From positions 1 through 64,000 of the forward strand of contig SBGU01000005.1 in NCBI GenBank assembly GCA_006226495.1: a stretch of 64,000 bases of DNA. Reading direction: 5' to 3'. The notes under the pieces are model-generated. The model was not told where the DNA came from, did no database searches, and was given only the letters and a program-made list of their open reading frames with translations. The translations under genes were made by a program, and so were the position numbers. Shown here in pieces: positions 18,586-28,708 of this stretch. How positions within the stretch are numbered: position 1 is the stretch's first letter; the number at the start of each line of letters is the position of its first letter. This stretch comes from Alphaproteobacteria bacterium. GTDB taxonomy: Bacteria; Pseudomonadota; Alphaproteobacteria; Sphingomonadales; Kordiimonadaceae.

Positions 18586-18612
18586 GCGAATGCCCTTCCG
18601 AGGCGCATTCGC
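18586..18612 (-). other. stem-loop at the predicted 5' end of clpB mRNA
   Basis: GCGAATGC (18586-18593) and GCATTCGC (18605-18612) form a perfect 8-bp stem with an 11-base loop. A transcript from the RpoH-type promoter would start near 18614, so the stem would sit at its 5' terminus, where such structures can slow mRNA decay. Confidence 0.5.
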
Positions 18613-18620
18613 CTCTCTTG

Positions 18621-18648
18621 ATGTGGGGATCATAACAGAATGCTCAAG
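18621..18648 (-). promoter_or_regulatory. heat-shock (sigma-32/RpoH) promoter of clpB
   Basis: On the minus strand CTTGAG (18648-18643) and CCCCACAT (18628-18621) are separated by 14 bases. This matches the RpoH promoter pattern CTTGAA-N(11-16)-CCCCAT-type. It lies about 100 bp upstream of clpB, a classic RpoH target. Confidence 0.85.
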
Positions 18649-18691
18649 GGCGTCCCGTGACGAAAGTCAAAATGCCCATGCTGCCGACAGA

Positions 18692-18719
18692 CAAAAAAGC
18701 CGCCCGAGGGGCGGCTTCT
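18692..18719 (-). terminator. terminator after the DUF4167 gene
   Basis: On the minus strand the stem AAGCCGCCC with GGGCGGCTT is followed by TTTTTTG. It separates the DUF4167 transcript from the clpB promoter just downstream. Confidence 0.88.
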
Positions 18720-18748
18720 TCAAATTCTGTTCTGCGATACGACAGCGA

Positions 18749-19417
18749 TCAGGCCGCTTCGCCGTCCTGCGGGGCCGGGGCCTCTGCGGCGGCAGGTGCC
18801 TCGCCTGCATCTGCATCCTTGCGCACACGCGGGCTGCGGCGCGGGCTGGCACTGCGGGTGCGGCGCGGCTTCTGTTCGCCTTCCGGCGCCGGTGTGCCCT
18901 GCAGGTCCAGTTCCGGGTGAACTTCGGTCGGCTGTTCCTGGTTGGCCATGTCGTTGCGCTGCTGGCCGTCGCCACCATTATTCTGGTTGCCACGCCCCCC
19001 GCGACGGCCACCCCGGCTGCGGCGATTGCGCTGCGGCTGGTTGTTGTCGTCGTCCGACTGGTCGTTGTCCGACGCGGCCCCCTGGTCCTGCTGGTCGTCC
19101 GAACCGCCGGTGTTGCCGTCGACATCGATGTCGTTTGCATCATCGTCGTCGGACCAGCTTTCGCCCGGGCCGCGCATGTCGTTCAGAACACGCTGATAAT
19201 GGTCTGCGAACTGGTAATAATATTCGGCCATCACACGGTCGCCGGCCTGTTTGGCCTCGCGTGCCTGGTTCTTGTATTTTTCCAGAAGCTGTTTGGGGTT
19301 GCCGCGCACCTTGTTTTCGGAGCGCATATTGCCCGGATTGCCGCCCTTCATGCTACCGCCCTTGTTGCGGGACGATGTGCGGGCACGCTGTTTACGCGCG
19401 TTTTGAGCTTGTTTCAT
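18749..19417 (-). CDS. DUF4167 domain protein, basic and disordered tail
   Basis: The protein of about 222 residues starts MKQAQNARKQRAR. It carries the conserved alphaproteobacterial DUF4167 domain in the first 100 residues (NPKQLLEKYKNQAREAKQAGDRVMAEYYYQFADHYQRVL). A long low-complexity tail rich in Asp/Asn/Gln follows, then Arg/Gly (RRSRGGRRGGRG), then Glu/Pro/Arg. The Arg-Gly stretch suggests RNA contact, but no function is established to my knowledge. The start at 19417 fits the family N-terminus; the frame extends to 19471, but that leader is unlikely. It follows prmC on the same strand after a 190-base gap, as in many relatives. Confidence 0.85.
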   Translation of the reverse strand: MKQAQNARKQRARTSSRNKGGSMKGGNPGNMRSENKVRGNPKQLLEKYKNQAREAKQAGDRVMAEYYYQFADHYQRVLNDMRGPGESWSDDDDANDIDVDGNTGGSDDQQDQGAASDNDQSDDDNNQPQRNRRSRGGRRGGRGNQNNGGDGQQRNDMANQEQPTEVHPELDLQGTPAPEGEQKPRRTRSASPRRSPRVRKDADAGEAPAAAEAPAPQDGEAA

Positions 19418-19607
19418 GCGGAATAAGTACCAACAATGTTGCGAAATCAAATGGCAGTCCTCGACTGCCAACCTTCCGAGATCGATAACCGATATTTTTC
19501 GGAAATATGTTTGCGGGCCGCTGCGAGAATAACGCGCCTATGGCTTTGCCCGTGAACCCAGTCACCCTAGCGCCATACATTCGGCATTCCAAGCAGGAAA
19601 TTGACAA

Positions 19608-20465
19608 TTATGATGTTTTTTTACCGGCGACGATGCGCTCTATGCCGCCGAGATCGCGGCTTTTGGTGATGTCGCCAAAACCTGCGGCAGCAAAAATCGC
19701 AGCGACATCGTCCGCCTGCCCGACGCCCAGTTCAACCGCCAGCAGGCCACCAGAGGCAAGATAGCCCGGCGCCTGTTCCGCGATCAGCCGGTAGGGTGCC
19801 AACCCGTCGGGGCCACCGTCCAGCGCGCTTGCGGGCTCATGGTCGCGCACGTCGCGCATCAGGCCCGCCAAGTCCGGGCTGGGGATATAGGGCGGGTTCG
19901 ATACGACGACATCGAAGCCACCTGCTGGTGCCACGACGGCTGAAAACCAGTCGCTTTCCAGGAACTGCACCCGCGCTGACAGGCCCAGAGCAGCAGCATT
20001 TTCCCGCGCCAGCGCCACCGCGCCGGGGCTCAGGTCAACGCCCACGCCTTGCACACAGCCATCTTCATGCAACAGGCTGAGGAGGATACAGCCGGTGCCG
20101 GTGCCAAGGTCGAGGATATGCCGGGGCGCCACCGCCCGGTTCAGCACGGTCTCAACCAGGGTCTCGGTATCGGGACGCGGGATCAGGGTGTCGGGCGACA
20201 CCTTGAACGACAGGCTCCAGAACTCGCGTTCACCGGTGATATAGGCCACCGGCTCGCCGCCTTCGCGCCGCCTGATGAAGGCCTCGAAAGCTTCAGCTTC
20301 TGCGTCAGTCAGCAGCCTGTCCTGCCGGCTCAGCATATTGAGGCGGGACATGCCCAGCACATGGGAAAGCAGCACTTCGGTATCCAGCCGGGCAGTGTCG
20401 TGACCCGCTGCCACCAGGCGGCCGGTGGCAGTTTTGAGAATGGGCGCTATGGCGCGCTCGCTCAA
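19608..20465 (-). CDS. prmC: peptide chain release factor N5-glutamine methyltransferase
   Basis: PrmC (HemK) methylates the glutamine of the GGQ motif in release factors using S-adenosylmethionine. The 285-residue protein has an N-terminal helical release-factor-binding domain, the SAM motif [16 protein letters not shown], and the signature [12 protein letters not shown] that holds the substrate glutamine. The gene starts with TTG, and this start overlaps the prfA stop as TTGA (20462-20465), so translation is probably coupled to that of its substrate, RF1. A GGAAG sequence about 8 bases upstream inside prfA can serve as the binding site. Confidence 0.95.
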   Translation of the reverse strand: MSERAIAPILKTATGRLVAAGHDTARLDTEVLLSHVLGMSRLNMLSRQDRLLTDAEAEAFEAFIRRREGGEPVAYITGEREFWSLSFKVSPDTLIPRPDTETLVETVLNRAVAPRHILDLGTGTGCILLSLLHEDGCVQGVGVDLSPGAVALARENAAALGLSARVQFLESDWFSAVVAPAGGFDVVVSNPPYIPSPDLAGLMRDVRDHEPASALDGGPDGLAPYRLIAEQAPGYLASGGLLAVELGVGQADDVAAIFAAAGFGDITKSRDLGGIERIVAGKKTS

Positions 20466-21547
20466 AAACCGGCTTCCATGGCCGACAGTTTCAGCGCCTG
20501 GTCTTCAGCGATCAGCGCGTCGATCACTTCCGTCAGCCCCTCGCCCGCCAGCACCTGTTCAAGCTTGTGCAACGTCAGGCCGATACGGTGGTCGGTCACC
20601 CGGCCTTGCGGGAAATTATAGGTGCGGATGCGTTCCGACCGGTCGCCCGAACCGACCTGCGCCTTGCGGCTTTCGGCACGTTCGGAGGCGGCCTTGTCGC
20701 GTTCCAGCTCATACAGCCGGGCGCGCAGGATTTTCATGGCCTTGTCCCGGTTCTTGTGCTGCGATTTTTCGCTTTGCGTGACTACGATGCCGGTGGGCAG
20801 GTGGGTGATGCGCACCGCAGAATCGGTGGTGTTGACGTGCTGGCCGCCGGCACCGGACGACCGCATGGTATCGATGCGGATATCGCTGTCCTTGATGTCG
20901 ATATCCACGTCTTCGGCTTCCGGCAGCACAGCGACGGTGGCGGCACTGGTGTGAATGCGCCCGCCCGATTCCGTGACCGGCACCCGCTGCACCCGGTGCA
21001 CGCCGCTTTCGAACTTCAGCTTGGCAAACACGCCCTTGCCGGACACGTTGGCCATGACCTCCTTGAAGCCGCCCACTTCGGCGGGCGAGGCCGAGATCAT
21101 TTCCATGCGCCAGCCCTGGGTGTCGGCATAACGTTCATACATGCGGTACAGGTCGCCCGCGAACAGGGCCGCCTCGTCGCCACCCGTGCCGGCACGAATT
21201 TCAAGGATGGCCGAACGTTCATCCGCCGCGTCCTTGGGCAGCAGTTGCACCGAAAGCGCATGTTCTGCGTCCGGCAGTTTTTCCTTCAGCTCGTGCAATT
21301 CATCCTGCGCCAGTTCGCGCATTTCCGGGTCGCCGCCCGGGCCGGCCATCTGCTCCAGGTCCTTCAGTTCCTGGCGCATGGCCATGACCGCATTCACGGC
21401 ATCGACCACGGGGCCCAGATCGGCATATTCGCGGCTCAGCTTCACGAACTCCTCGTTCGAGAATTTGTCGGGCGTGCCAAGCGCATGGCCCAGATAGTCA
21501 TGGCGTTCCAGAATCTGGTTCAGCCGTTCTTCGGAAATTGCCGCCAT
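20462..21547 (-). CDS. prfA: peptide chain release factor 1
   Basis: RF1 ends translation at UAA and UAG codons. The 361-residue protein has the expected length, the peptidyl-hydrolysis motif [10 protein letters not shown] with GGQ, and the codon-reading loop GRIHTSAAT followed by the usual RF1 sequence. Its GGQ glutamine is the target of PrmC encoded directly downstream with overlapping stop and start. It lies 4 bases after hisS on the same strand, within the conserved ispG-hisS-prfA-prmC run. Confidence 0.97.
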   Translation of the reverse strand: MAAISEERLNQILERHDYLGHALGTPDKFSNEEFVKLSREYADLGPVVDAVNAVMAMRQELKDLEQMAGPGGDPEMRELAQDELHELKEKLPDAEHALSVQLLPKDAADERSAILEIRAGTGGDEAALFAGDLYRMYERYADTQGWRMEMISASPAEVGGFKEVMANVSGKGVFAKLKFESGVHRVQRVPVTESGGRIHTSAATVAVLPEAEDVDIDIKDSDIRIDTMRSSGAGGQHVNTTDSAVRITHLPTGIVVTQSEKSQHKNRDKAMKILRARLYELERDKAASERAESRKAQVGSGDRSERIRTYNFPQGRVTDHRIGLTLHKLEQVLAGEGLTEVIDALIAEDQALKLSAMEAGF

Positions 21548-21551
21548 GCGC

Positions 21552-22790
21552 CTAGTCCTTTACCGCGGCGACAAGCGCATCAAACGCCAGCGACTGCTGT
21601 TCGCCGCTGTCCAGGTCCTTCAGGACGGCTGTGCCCGCGGCCACATCATCATCCCCGATGATGACGGCATAGCGCGCGTTGGCCTTGACGGCCCGGGTCA
21701 GGCGCTTGCCGATGTTGCCACTGCGGTCTGCGGTGACCATATGGCCGGCGGCACGCAGGTCTTCCGCCAGGCTGAAAGCCTTCAGCATGCCGGCGTCGCC
21801 CATCGGCACCATGATAATGGGACGTTTCACATCCGTAACGATATTCGACAGCATGGCCAGACGTTCGATACCACCGGCCCAGCCGATACCGGCCACCGAC
21901 GGGCCGCCCAGCTTTTCAATCAGGCCGTCATAGCGGCCACCGGCCAGCACGGTACCCTGCGCACCCAGTTCGGTGGTGATGAATTCAAACGCAGTGTGGG
22001 TGTAATAATCCAGGCCGCGCACCAGGCGTTCGTTGTGGTCGAACGGCACACCAACGGCACTCAGGCCCTTGCACACGGTTTCGAAAAACTGGCGCGAATG
22101 GTCGTTCAGGTAGGCCGACATGGCAGGCGCGTTCGCGACCAGCGCCTTGTCGCCTTCGTCCTTGCTGTCGAGGATGCGCAAGGGGTTGGTGGTCAGGCGG
22201 CGCTGGCTGTCTTCCGAGAGCTGGTCCTTGAAACCTTCAAAATAGCTGACCAGTGCGTCGCGGTATGCCATGCGGCTTTCGACATCACCCAGGGTATTGA
22301 GGTTCAGCACCACCTTGTCGCCAAGACCAAGTGCCTTCAGAAGCGACCAGGCCAGCGCGATCATGTCGACATCAAATTCAGGCGTATCGGGGCCCAGAAG
22401 TTCGGCGTTGATCTGGTGGAACTGGCGGTAGCGGCCTTTCTGCGGGCGTTCGTAACGGAACACCGGGCCCCAGCTCATCAGCCGGCATGGCAGGTTCTGC
22501 TGCATGCCGTTCGAGATGAAGGCGCGGCAGACACCGGCGGTAAACTCGGGCCTGAGGGTGATTTCCTCGCCGCCCCGGTCCTCGAACGTATACATTTCCT
22601 TCGAGACAACGTCGGAGGCTTCACCGAGCGGGCGTTTGAACACTTCGGTAAATTCGAAGATCGGCGTGGCCAGTTCCTCGAAGCCATAGGTGGTGGCGAC
22701 GCGGCGGAAGGTTTCCACCACCGCGGTCATGGCCTTGGCTTCATCGCCATAGATATCGCGCGTGCCCCGCGCTGGTTGCAGTTTGGACAC
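21552..22790 (-). CDS. hisS: histidine--tRNA ligase
   Basis: This class II aminoacyl-tRNA synthetase attaches histidine to tRNA-His. Motifs seen are ARGTRDI at the N-terminus, the motif-2 region ([18 protein letters not shown]), and the histidine-site signatures [15 protein letters not shown] and [10 protein letters not shown]. An HGTP anticodon-binding domain forms the last 90 residues. I chose the GTG start at 22790, preceded by AAAGGAAT, giving 412 residues as usual; the open frame reaches 22904, but that extension overlaps ispG and is not family-like. The gap to ispG is 22 bases, so the genes are co-transcribed. Confidence 0.96.
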   Translation of the reverse strand: MSKLQPARGTRDIYGDEAKAMTAVVETFRRVATTYGFEELATPIFEFTEVFKRPLGEASDVVSKEMYTFEDRGGEEITLRPEFTAGVCRAFISNGMQQNLPCRLMSWGPVFRYERPQKGRYRQFHQINAELLGPDTPEFDVDMIALAWSLLKALGLGDKVVLNLNTLGDVESRMAYRDALVSYFEGFKDQLSEDSQRRLTTNPLRILDSKDEGDKALVANAPAMSAYLNDHSRQFFETVCKGLSAVGVPFDHNERLVRGLDYYTHTAFEFITTELGAQGTVLAGGRYDGLIEKLGGPSVAGIGWAGGIERLAMLSNIVTDVKRPIIMVPMGDAGMLKAFSLAEDLRAAGHMVTADRSGNIGKRLTRAVKANARYAVIIGDDDVAAGTAVLKDLDSGEQQSLAFDALVAAVKD

Positions 22791-22812
22791 GGGAAATTCC
22801 TTTGTAACTAAG

Positions 22813-23955
22813 CTAATGAGCGTGGGCTGCCACGGGTTCCTTGGCGGCCGCATCGGCGCTTGCCGCTTCGATTTCTGCAGCCTTTTTCTCGACCAGATCG
22901 ACAATATGGTCGACCAGTTTGTCGTCGGTGATCTTGTGGTCGGTCATGCCCGACAGATAGACCATATGGTTGCCGTTGCCGCCACCGGTGAGGCCGATAT
23001 CGGTTTCGCGGGCTTCGCCGGGGCCGTTTACGACACAGCCGATGATCGACAGGCTCATGGGCGTATGGATATGGGCGAGGCGTTCCTCAAGGGTTTCCAC
23101 GGTCTTGATGACCGGGAAGGCCTGCCGCGCGCAGGACGGGCACGAGACGATGCGCACACCGCGGTGGCGAAGGCCAAGCGACTTCAGGATTTCAAAACCG
23201 GCTTTGACTTCCTCGACCGGATCGGCGGACAGGGACACGCGGATGGTGTCGCCAATACCCGCCCAGAGAAGCGAGCCGATGCCGATGGCGGATTTGACGG
23301 TGCCGCCGCGCAAGCCACCGGCTTCGGTGATGCCGAGGTGCAGCGGGTAGTCGCAGGCGTCGGCCAGGCCCTGGTAGGCGGCGACAGCCAGGAACACATC
23401 AGACGCCTTCACGCTGATCTTGAAATCGAAAAAGTCGTTGTCTTCCAGGATGCGGGCGTGTTCGAGCGCGCTTTCAACCAGCGCCTCGGGGCACGGCTCC
23501 GCATATTTTTCCAGAAGATGACGTTCCAAGGAACCCGCGTTCACGCCAATGCGCATCGAGCAGCCGTTGGCCTTGGCCGCGCGCACCACCTCACGCACCC
23601 GTTCGGCCGAGCCGATGTTGCCGGGGTTGATGCGCAGGCAGGCGGCGCCGGCGTCAGCAGCTTCGAGCGCGCGTTTATAATGGAAGTGGATGTCTGCGAC
23701 GATGGGCACACCGGCTTCGCGGCAGATTTCCGGCATCGCGGCGGTCGATTCCTCATCGGGACAGGAAACCCGCACGATGTCGGCGCCGGCGGCGACCGAG
23801 GCATGGATCTGTTCGATCGTGGCCCTGGCGTCGGATGTCAGGGTGTTGGTCATGGTCTGCACAGCGATTGGCGCGTCGCCACCCACAGGCACGTTGCCCA
23901 CCATCACTTGGCGGGATTTGCGTCTGATTACATCTCTCCAGGGGCGAATGCTCAT
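22813..23955 (-). CDS. ispG: 4-hydroxy-3-methylbut-2-enyl-diphosphate synthase (GcpE)
   Basis: IspG performs the penultimate step of the non-mevalonate isoprenoid pathway, converting MEcPP to HMBPP with an Fe4S4 cluster and electrons from flavodoxin or ferredoxin. The 380-residue protein has the TIM-barrel N-terminus ([22 protein letters not shown]) and the cluster-binding cysteines in [10 protein letters not shown] and [10 protein letters not shown]. Its length is that of the bacterial two-domain form. An Ala-rich tail ([15 protein letters not shown]) extends the end slightly. It is in line with hisS and the HTH membrane protein gene. Confidence 0.96.
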   Translation of the reverse strand: MSIRPWRDVIRRKSRQVMVGNVPVGGDAPIAVQTMTNTLTSDARATIEQIHASVAAGADIVRVSCPDEESTAAMPEICREAGVPIVADIHFHYKRALEAADAGAACLRINPGNIGSAERVREVVRAAKANGCSMRIGVNAGSLERHLLEKYAEPCPEALVESALEHARILEDNDFFDFKISVKASDVFLAVAAYQGLADACDYPLHLGITEAGGLRGGTVKSAIGIGSLLWAGIGDTIRVSLSADPVEEVKAGFEILKSLGLRHRGVRIVSCPSCARQAFPVIKTVETLEERLAHIHTPMSLSIIGCVVNGPGEARETDIGLTGGGNGNHMVYLSGMTDHKITDDKLVDHIVDLVEKKAAEIEAASADAAAKEPVAAHAH

Positions 23956-24071
23956 CGCGGCACCATATCCTCAACGTCCGACCTTACGGTTGGCGTTATA
24001 CATGAGGAAACACCCCGCCGAAAGCAAGGAATTTCCCCATAATGATCAGATTGTGCCGGTGGCGGCAATGC

Positions 24072-25016
24072 CTAGCGCGAACCGGCCTGTGCGGCGTCAG
24101 CCTTCTCGCCGGTGCTGAACTGCTGGCCTTTGCCCAGGCGCACGTCCGAAAGCACTTCGCCGCGGTTGCCCAGAAGGCGGGCTTCACCAAGGCCGACCGA
24201 CACCAACAGGCCGCCGGCGTTGCTGGTGGTCAGCAAGAGGTCGCCTTCATGCTGCGGGCGGTAGGTCTGGCCCTGACGCAGGATACCGGACCAAAGCTCG
24301 CTGCCGTCGGTGTTGGCAAGGCGCACCCAGGCGTCTTCCGTGGCTTCGAGCCGGATATCGTTTTCGCGGCCCATGGCGGGCTTGCCGCCCGACGAAGCGT
24401 GCGCAGCCGGCATGAACAGGGAGCGCGGCTCGCGGAATTCGCTGGTGTCTTCAGCCGGCAGCGGCAGGGCCGTGGCTTCGGCGGTTGCTGTCGCAGCCGC
24501 GGGTGCAGTCGCGGGCGCGCCGGTCTCGGCAAGCTCGCCCCGTGGCAACATGGCTTTCACGGCTGCCAGTTGGGCTTTTTCGACCGCAACATCGGACAGC
24601 GGCGCGGTCACCGGCGTGGTGATGCCCAGGCTGGCAAGATTGCCCCCCAGCATGAACCAGCATACCGACACGCCGACAAGACCGGCAACCGGCGACAGCC
24701 AGCCGGGCATGCCACGGCGGCGCGGGATCGCGGCCTCGATGGATTGCAGGTCGATTTTCGGTGCCTGGGCAACGCCCAGTTCTTCCTTGAAGGCCGCCAC
24801 AGCGCTGTCGCTGTCCAGCGCCAGCATGCGGGCATAGGCCCGGACGAAGCCGACAGAAAAAGCCGCTTCGGGCAGGCGGTCCAGATGGCCGTCTTCAATA
24901 TCCCGAAGGTAGCTGCTTCTGACGCAGATTTCCCTGGCAACCGATTCGATGGTGATACCCCGCGCTTCCCGCGCGGTTTTCAGCATGTCGCCAACTGATG
25001 CGATTTGTTCTGTCAT
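24072..25016 (-). CDS. RodZ-like membrane protein: HTH_25 plus DUF4115
   Basis: The protein of about 314 residues has an N-terminal Xre-like helix-turn-helix at about 10-75 (GDMLKTAREARGITIESVAREICVRSSYLRDIE, then PEAAFSVGFVRAYARML), one membrane segment at about 135-160, an Ala-rich periplasmic linker, and a C-terminal DUF4115-like domain (AWVRLANTDGSELWSGIL, GLLVSVG). This is the layout of RodZ, which links MreB to the cell-wall elongation machine. Alphaproteobacterial versions are usually annotated only as HTH proteins, so I leave out the symbol. The ATG at 25016 has AGGGGACGG upstream and gives the normal start (MTEQIASVGDML). It heads the ispG-hisS-prfA-prmC run. Confidence 0.85.
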   Translation of the reverse strand: MTEQIASVGDMLKTAREARGITIESVAREICVRSSYLRDIEDGHLDRLPEAAFSVGFVRAYARMLALDSDSAVAAFKEELGVAQAPKIDLQSIEAAIPRRRGMPGWLSPVAGLVGVSVCWFMLGGNLASLGITTPVTAPLSDVAVEKAQLAAVKAMLPRGELAETGAPATAPAAATATAEATALPLPAEDTSEFREPRSLFMPAAHASSGGKPAMGRENDIRLEATEDAWVRLANTDGSELWSGILRQGQTYRPQHEGDLLLTTSNAGGLLVSVGLGEARLLGNRGEVLSDVRLGKGQQFSTGEKADAAQAGSR

Positions 25017-25325
25017 AATAATACCGTCCCCTGCCTGATCGTCGCCTGAACAAGCAGAATCCAACGCTGTTTCCAGCATCGGGTCCCAATTAATGGGCCG
25101 TCTTCTTAAGGGTTACCCCCGGCCTCTCGAGCACCACATTCTACCTTCCGGGCTACCCCGCATTGCCGGTTGGGAATGTGGATGTGACCTAGCGGTATTA
25201 TGTAATCGTGTCTATTAGGCCACACGTAAGTCAAAAAACATTTAACAGGCCGAGTCAATTGGAAATAATTTTTAATGTTAATTGCCTGTAAAACCGGGCA
25301 AGCGCTTGGCACCGAAAGGCTATTT
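25017..25325. other. intergenic region upstream of the RodZ-like gene, no gene seen
   Basis: This 309-base A+T-rich stretch lies between ptsP and the RodZ-like gene. It probably contains the promoter of the long minus-strand run. A TTGACT on the minus strand (about 25230) could be a -35, but no -10 at a proper distance was found. No hairpin with a T tract is evident behind ptsP. Confidence 0.45.
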
Positions 25326-27587
25326 TCAGACTTTGATATTGTGATCGCGGGCAAAACTTATGAATGAGTCGCGAATCGAATGCTCGGGCGAAGACAGGTT
25401 CGAGAGCAAAAATCCGCGTAATTTTTCCAGTTCGACCGAGCGAATCATGCGTTTTACCGGCCCGACGGACGTCGGCGAAATGCTGAGCCGGCGCAATCCG
25501 AGCGCGATCAGCGCCATGGCTTCGACCGGGCGGCCGCCCATTTCGCCACACAGGGTAACGGGCACATTCGCCTCGCCGCAGGCATCGATGATCATCTTCA
25601 GGAACTTCAGCACCGGCGGCGCCAGAAGGTCGTAACGGTCGGCCAGGCGCGGGTTCGACCGGTCGCAGGCGAAGAAAAACTGCATCAGGTCGTTGGTGCC
25701 GATCGACAGGAAATCCACTTCCTTCACAAGAAGGTCCATCTGCCAGCTCAAGGACGGGACCTCAAGCATGCAGCCGACCTTGATGTCCCTGGGCGGCACC
25801 CGGTCGTGCAGCTTCAAGCGGTCGACTTCCTTCTGCAGGATCTTCTTGCAGCGCTTCAGTTCCGACACATCCGCGATCATGGGGAACATGACATGCAAGG
25901 TCCGGCCCGCCGCGGCATAAAGAAGCGCGCGCAACTGATAACGAAGCAGCGCCGGGCGATCGAGCGCAATGCGGATCGCGCGCCAGCCCATGGCCGGGTT
26001 TTCTTCCTCGTCGCGCGGCAGGAACGGTACCGGCTTGTCGCCGCCGATATCGAGCGTGCGGAACACCACCGGCCGGTCGCCCGCGGCATCCAGTGCCGCC
26101 GAATAAATCTTGGTCTGTTCGTCCACCTTCGGCAGTGCCGGCGACACCATGAACTGGAATTCGGTCCGGAACAGGCCGATGCCCACGGCGCCTGTGCTGT
26201 CGAGGCTGGGCAGGTCGACCAGAAGACCCGCATTCATGAACAGGTCGATCTTGTGCCCGTCCCGGGTTTCGGCCGGCAGGTCGCGTTCGGCGGCATATTC
26301 CGCCAGCCGCTTTTCCTGCAGCGCCAGGGTGGTGCGGTAGGTTTCGATAACATCGTCGCCCGGCCGCACATAGGCGCGCGCACTGGCGGTATCGACAATG
26401 ACATGTTCACCGGGGCGCACATGGGACAGAAGCCCCTGCACCCGCCCAAGCACCGGCACACCCATGGCACGCGCGATGATGGTGACATGCGCGGTGGAGG
26501 AGCCTTCTTCGAGCACAATGCCCTTCAGGAAGCGCCGGTCGTAATCCATCAGTTCAGCCGGGCCGATGGTGCGGGCAATGATCACCGCATCTTCGGTCAG
26601 CTTGGTTTTGTGGTTTTCGCGGTCGCCCTGGATGATGCGGATCAGCCGGATGGCCAGGTCTTCGAAGTCTGCGATGCGTTCCCTGAGGTACGGATCGCGT
26701 ATCTTCTGCATGCGGGCGCGGTTTTCCTGCTGCACCCGGTCGACCGCCGCCTCGGCGGTCAGGCCCGAAAGCACGGCATCGCGCATCTTGTCCTGCCAGC
26801 CCTGGTCGTAGGCGAACATGCGGTAGGTCTCCAGCACCTCGCGGTGTTCGCCGCCGTGCGCGAGGTCCGGATGTTCCAGCATCTGTTCAAGCTGCAGGCG
26901 CATTTCGGCGATGGCGTCCTCGAGCCTGATCTGTTCGGCATCGATATCGTCGGCAACCGTGCGGGTAACCTGGATCTGCGGCTGGCGATAGACGGCGACA
27001 CCGGCACCGATCCCGTTCGCGAGCGCAAGGCCGTCCAGGGTAATGGGTTCGCCCGTCGCGGCTGAATCCTCGGTCAGTTCCTCGGGCGCCACCAGTTCGC
27101 CGGAGCCGACCAGTTCCGCAATCACCATCGAAATGGTCTGCAGGACCTCGACTTCCTCGGGGCTGTAGCGCCGGGGCGTGACGTTCTGGACAACAAGTAC
27201 ACCGGCCACCCGGCCCGTGCGCAAAATCGGCACCGCCAGGAAGCTGTGGTAAAGTTCTTCCCCCGTTTCAGGGCGATAGACAAAGCGCGGGTGCTGCGGT
27301 GCTTCCGACAGATTGAGCGGCAGGCCGCGTTCGGCCACAAGGCCGACCAGGCCCTGCCCCGGCAGGAAACGGGTCTGGTGCACGGCTTCGGCCTTCAGGC
27401 CTTCTGTCGCGAAAAGTTCGAGGATACCGCCGGCGCGCGTCAGGTAGATCGAGCACACTTCGGCGACCATATTCTGGGCAATCACGCGCACAACACGGTT
27501 GAGTCGGTCCTGCGCACGGCCACCGCTGGCCATAACGCTGTGCAGTCGCCTCAACAACAGCCGTGGTTGACTGACATGGTCAGGCAA
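25326..27587 (-). CDS. ptsP: PTS-Ntr enzyme I (GAF-domain phosphoenolpyruvate--protein phosphotransferase)
   Basis: PtsP takes phosphate from phosphoenolpyruvate and passes it to NPr, starting the nitrogen-related phosphorelay that senses glutamine in Alphaproteobacteria. The 753-residue protein has an N-terminal GAF domain (about 20-165), the PEP-utiliser N-domain, the mobile domain with the phospho-histidine in SSTAHVTIIARAMGVP (near residue 370), and the C-terminal PEP-binding barrel with VGIGLFRTEFQFM and TLCGEMGGRP. It ends with SPTSVGPVKRMIRSV as in other EI-Ntr proteins. No partner gene (NPr, EIIA-Ntr) lies in this window. It sits between lysC and the RodZ-like gene, as is common in the class, with a nitronate monooxygenase gene inserted. 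Confidence 0.95.
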   Translation of the reverse strand: MPDHVSQPRLLLRRLHSVMASGGRAQDRLNRVVRVIAQNMVAEVCSIYLTRAGGILELFATEGLKAEAVHQTRFLPGQGLVGLVAERGLPLNLSEAPQHPRFVYRPETGEELYHSFLAVPILRTGRVAGVLVVQNVTPRRYSPEEVEVLQTISMVIAELVGSGELVAPEELTEDSAATGEPITLDGLALANGIGAGVAVYRQPQIQVTRTVADDIDAEQIRLEDAIAEMRLQLEQMLEHPDLAHGGEHREVLETYRMFAYDQGWQDKMRDAVLSGLTAEAAVDRVQQENRARMQKIRDPYLRERIADFEDLAIRLIRIIQGDRENHKTKLTEDAVIIARTIGPAELMDYDRRFLKGIVLEEGSSTAHVTIIARAMGVPVLGRVQGLLSHVRPGEHVIVDTASARAYVRPGDDVIETYRTTLALQEKRLAEYAAERDLPAETRDGHKIDLFMNAGLLVDLPSLDSTGAVGIGLFRTEFQFMVSPALPKVDEQTKIYSAALDAAGDRPVVFRTLDIGGDKPVPFLPRDEEENPAMGWRAIRIALDRPALLRYQLRALLYAAAGRTLHVMFPMIADVSELKRCKKILQKEVDRLKLHDRVPPRDIKVGCMLEVPSLSWQMDLLVKEVDFLSIGTNDLMQFFFACDRSNPRLADRYDLLAPPVLKFLKMIIDACGEANVPVTLCGEMGGRPVEAMALIALGLRRLSISPTSVGPVKRMIRSVELEKLRGFLLSNLSSPEHSIRDSFISFARDHNIKV

Positions 27588-27651
27588 TGAATCCCCCTTC
27601 AGTTTGCCTGCCGGCCAGAAGCCGGCGGGTGGCGCACCACCCGTTTACGTG

Positions 27652-28674
27652 TCAGGCGCGCTTGGCGCCCCCCAGATGCTCGCACGCCTGTTGTACGAGC
27701 TCCTGGATGATATGGGCAGTCGGTTCCACTTTTTTAACCATGCCCACACTTTGTCCGGCCATGACGGACCCGGTTTCGACGTCGCCATCGACCACGGCCC
27801 GCCTGAGCGCACCACCCCAGAAATGTTCGATAGCCATCTGGGCATCGTCCTGGGTCAGTTCGCCTGCATGGAATTTGGCAACAACTTCGCGCTGCGTCTC
27901 CATAAATTTTTCGGTGCCCTCATTTTTCAGGGCACGGACTGGGATAACCGGGAAGCGCGGGTCGATCTGCACACTGGCGACCGCATCGCGGGCGCTGGCA
28001 CGGATGAAGGCTTTCTTGAAATTCTCGTGTGCGACACATTCTTCGGCCACCACGAAGCGGGTGCCCAGTTGCACGCCGGATGCGCCCATTTCCAGATAGG
28101 CGGCAATTGCGTCGCCCCGGCCAATACCGCCGGCCACAAACACCGGCACGTCCTGGATGACCGGCAGGATTTCCTGCGCGAGCACACTGGTAGACACGGG
28201 GCCAATGTGGCCGCCGGCTTCCATACCTTCGATGATGATGGCGTCGGCACCCGAACGCACCAGCTTCTTGGCCAGGGTCGCGGTGGGCGCAAAGCACATC
28301 AGCCTGGCGCCAAAATCCTTGATGGCGGCAATGGCGTCGCCAGGCGGCAGGCCACCGGCCAGCACCACATGGCTGACCTTCTGGTCGCGGCACACCGCGA
28401 TCAGGTCCATCAGGCGCGGATGCAGGGTGATCAGGTTCACGCCAAACGGCTTGTCGGTCATGCCGCGTGTCGCCTCGATCTCCGCCGACAGCAGTTCGGG
28501 GGTCATGCCGCCACAGGCAACCACGCCAAAACCACCGGCATTCGAGATGGCGGAAACCAGATGCCGTTCCGACACCCAGGTCATGGCCCCGCCCAGAATG
28601 GCATAGTCGCTGCCCAGAAAGTCTGTACCGCGCTGCCACAGCTCCTGAAGCCGTGCCAAACCCTGATGCATCAT
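27652..28674 (-). CDS. nitronate monooxygenase family FMN oxidoreductase
   Basis: The protein of about 340 residues is an FMN-dependent TIM-barrel of the NPD/2-nitropropane dioxygenase family. Visible signatures are the N-terminal ILGGAMTWVSERHLVSAISNAGGFGVVA, the central AGGHIGPVST and the FMN-phosphate segment VFVAGGIGRGDAIAAYLEMGASGVQLGTRFV. Members oxidise nitronates; some are enoyl reductase-like (FabK), so the true substrate is uncertain. The ATG at 28674 has GAGGACA upstream and yields the family N-terminus; the longer frame to 28755 runs into lysC. It lies 34 bases after lysC on the same strand and is probably co-transcribed with it. Confidence 0.88.
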   Translation of the reverse strand: MMHQGLARLQELWQRGTDFLGSDYAILGGAMTWVSERHLVSAISNAGGFGVVACGGMTPELLSAEIEATRGMTDKPFGVNLITLHPRLMDLIAVCRDQKVSHVVLAGGLPPGDAIAAIKDFGARLMCFAPTATLAKKLVRSGADAIIIEGMEAGGHIGPVSTSVLAQEILPVIQDVPVFVAGGIGRGDAIAAYLEMGASGVQLGTRFVVAEECVAHENFKKAFIRASARDAVASVQIDPRFPVIPVRALKNEGTEKFMETQREVVAKFHAGELTQDDAQMAIEHFWGGALRRAVVDGDVETGSVMAGQSVGMVKKVEPTAHIIQELVQQACEHLGGAKRA

Positions 28675-28708
28675 AGGCCTGTCCTCATGTTTGTCGGTTG
28701 GCCCGGTC

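Noticed and set aside
25017-25325. Housekeeping promoter from TTGACT on the minus strand near 25230
   Set aside because: No -10 hexamer sits 16-18 bases downstream; the closest A+T-rich hexamers are at wrong spacing.
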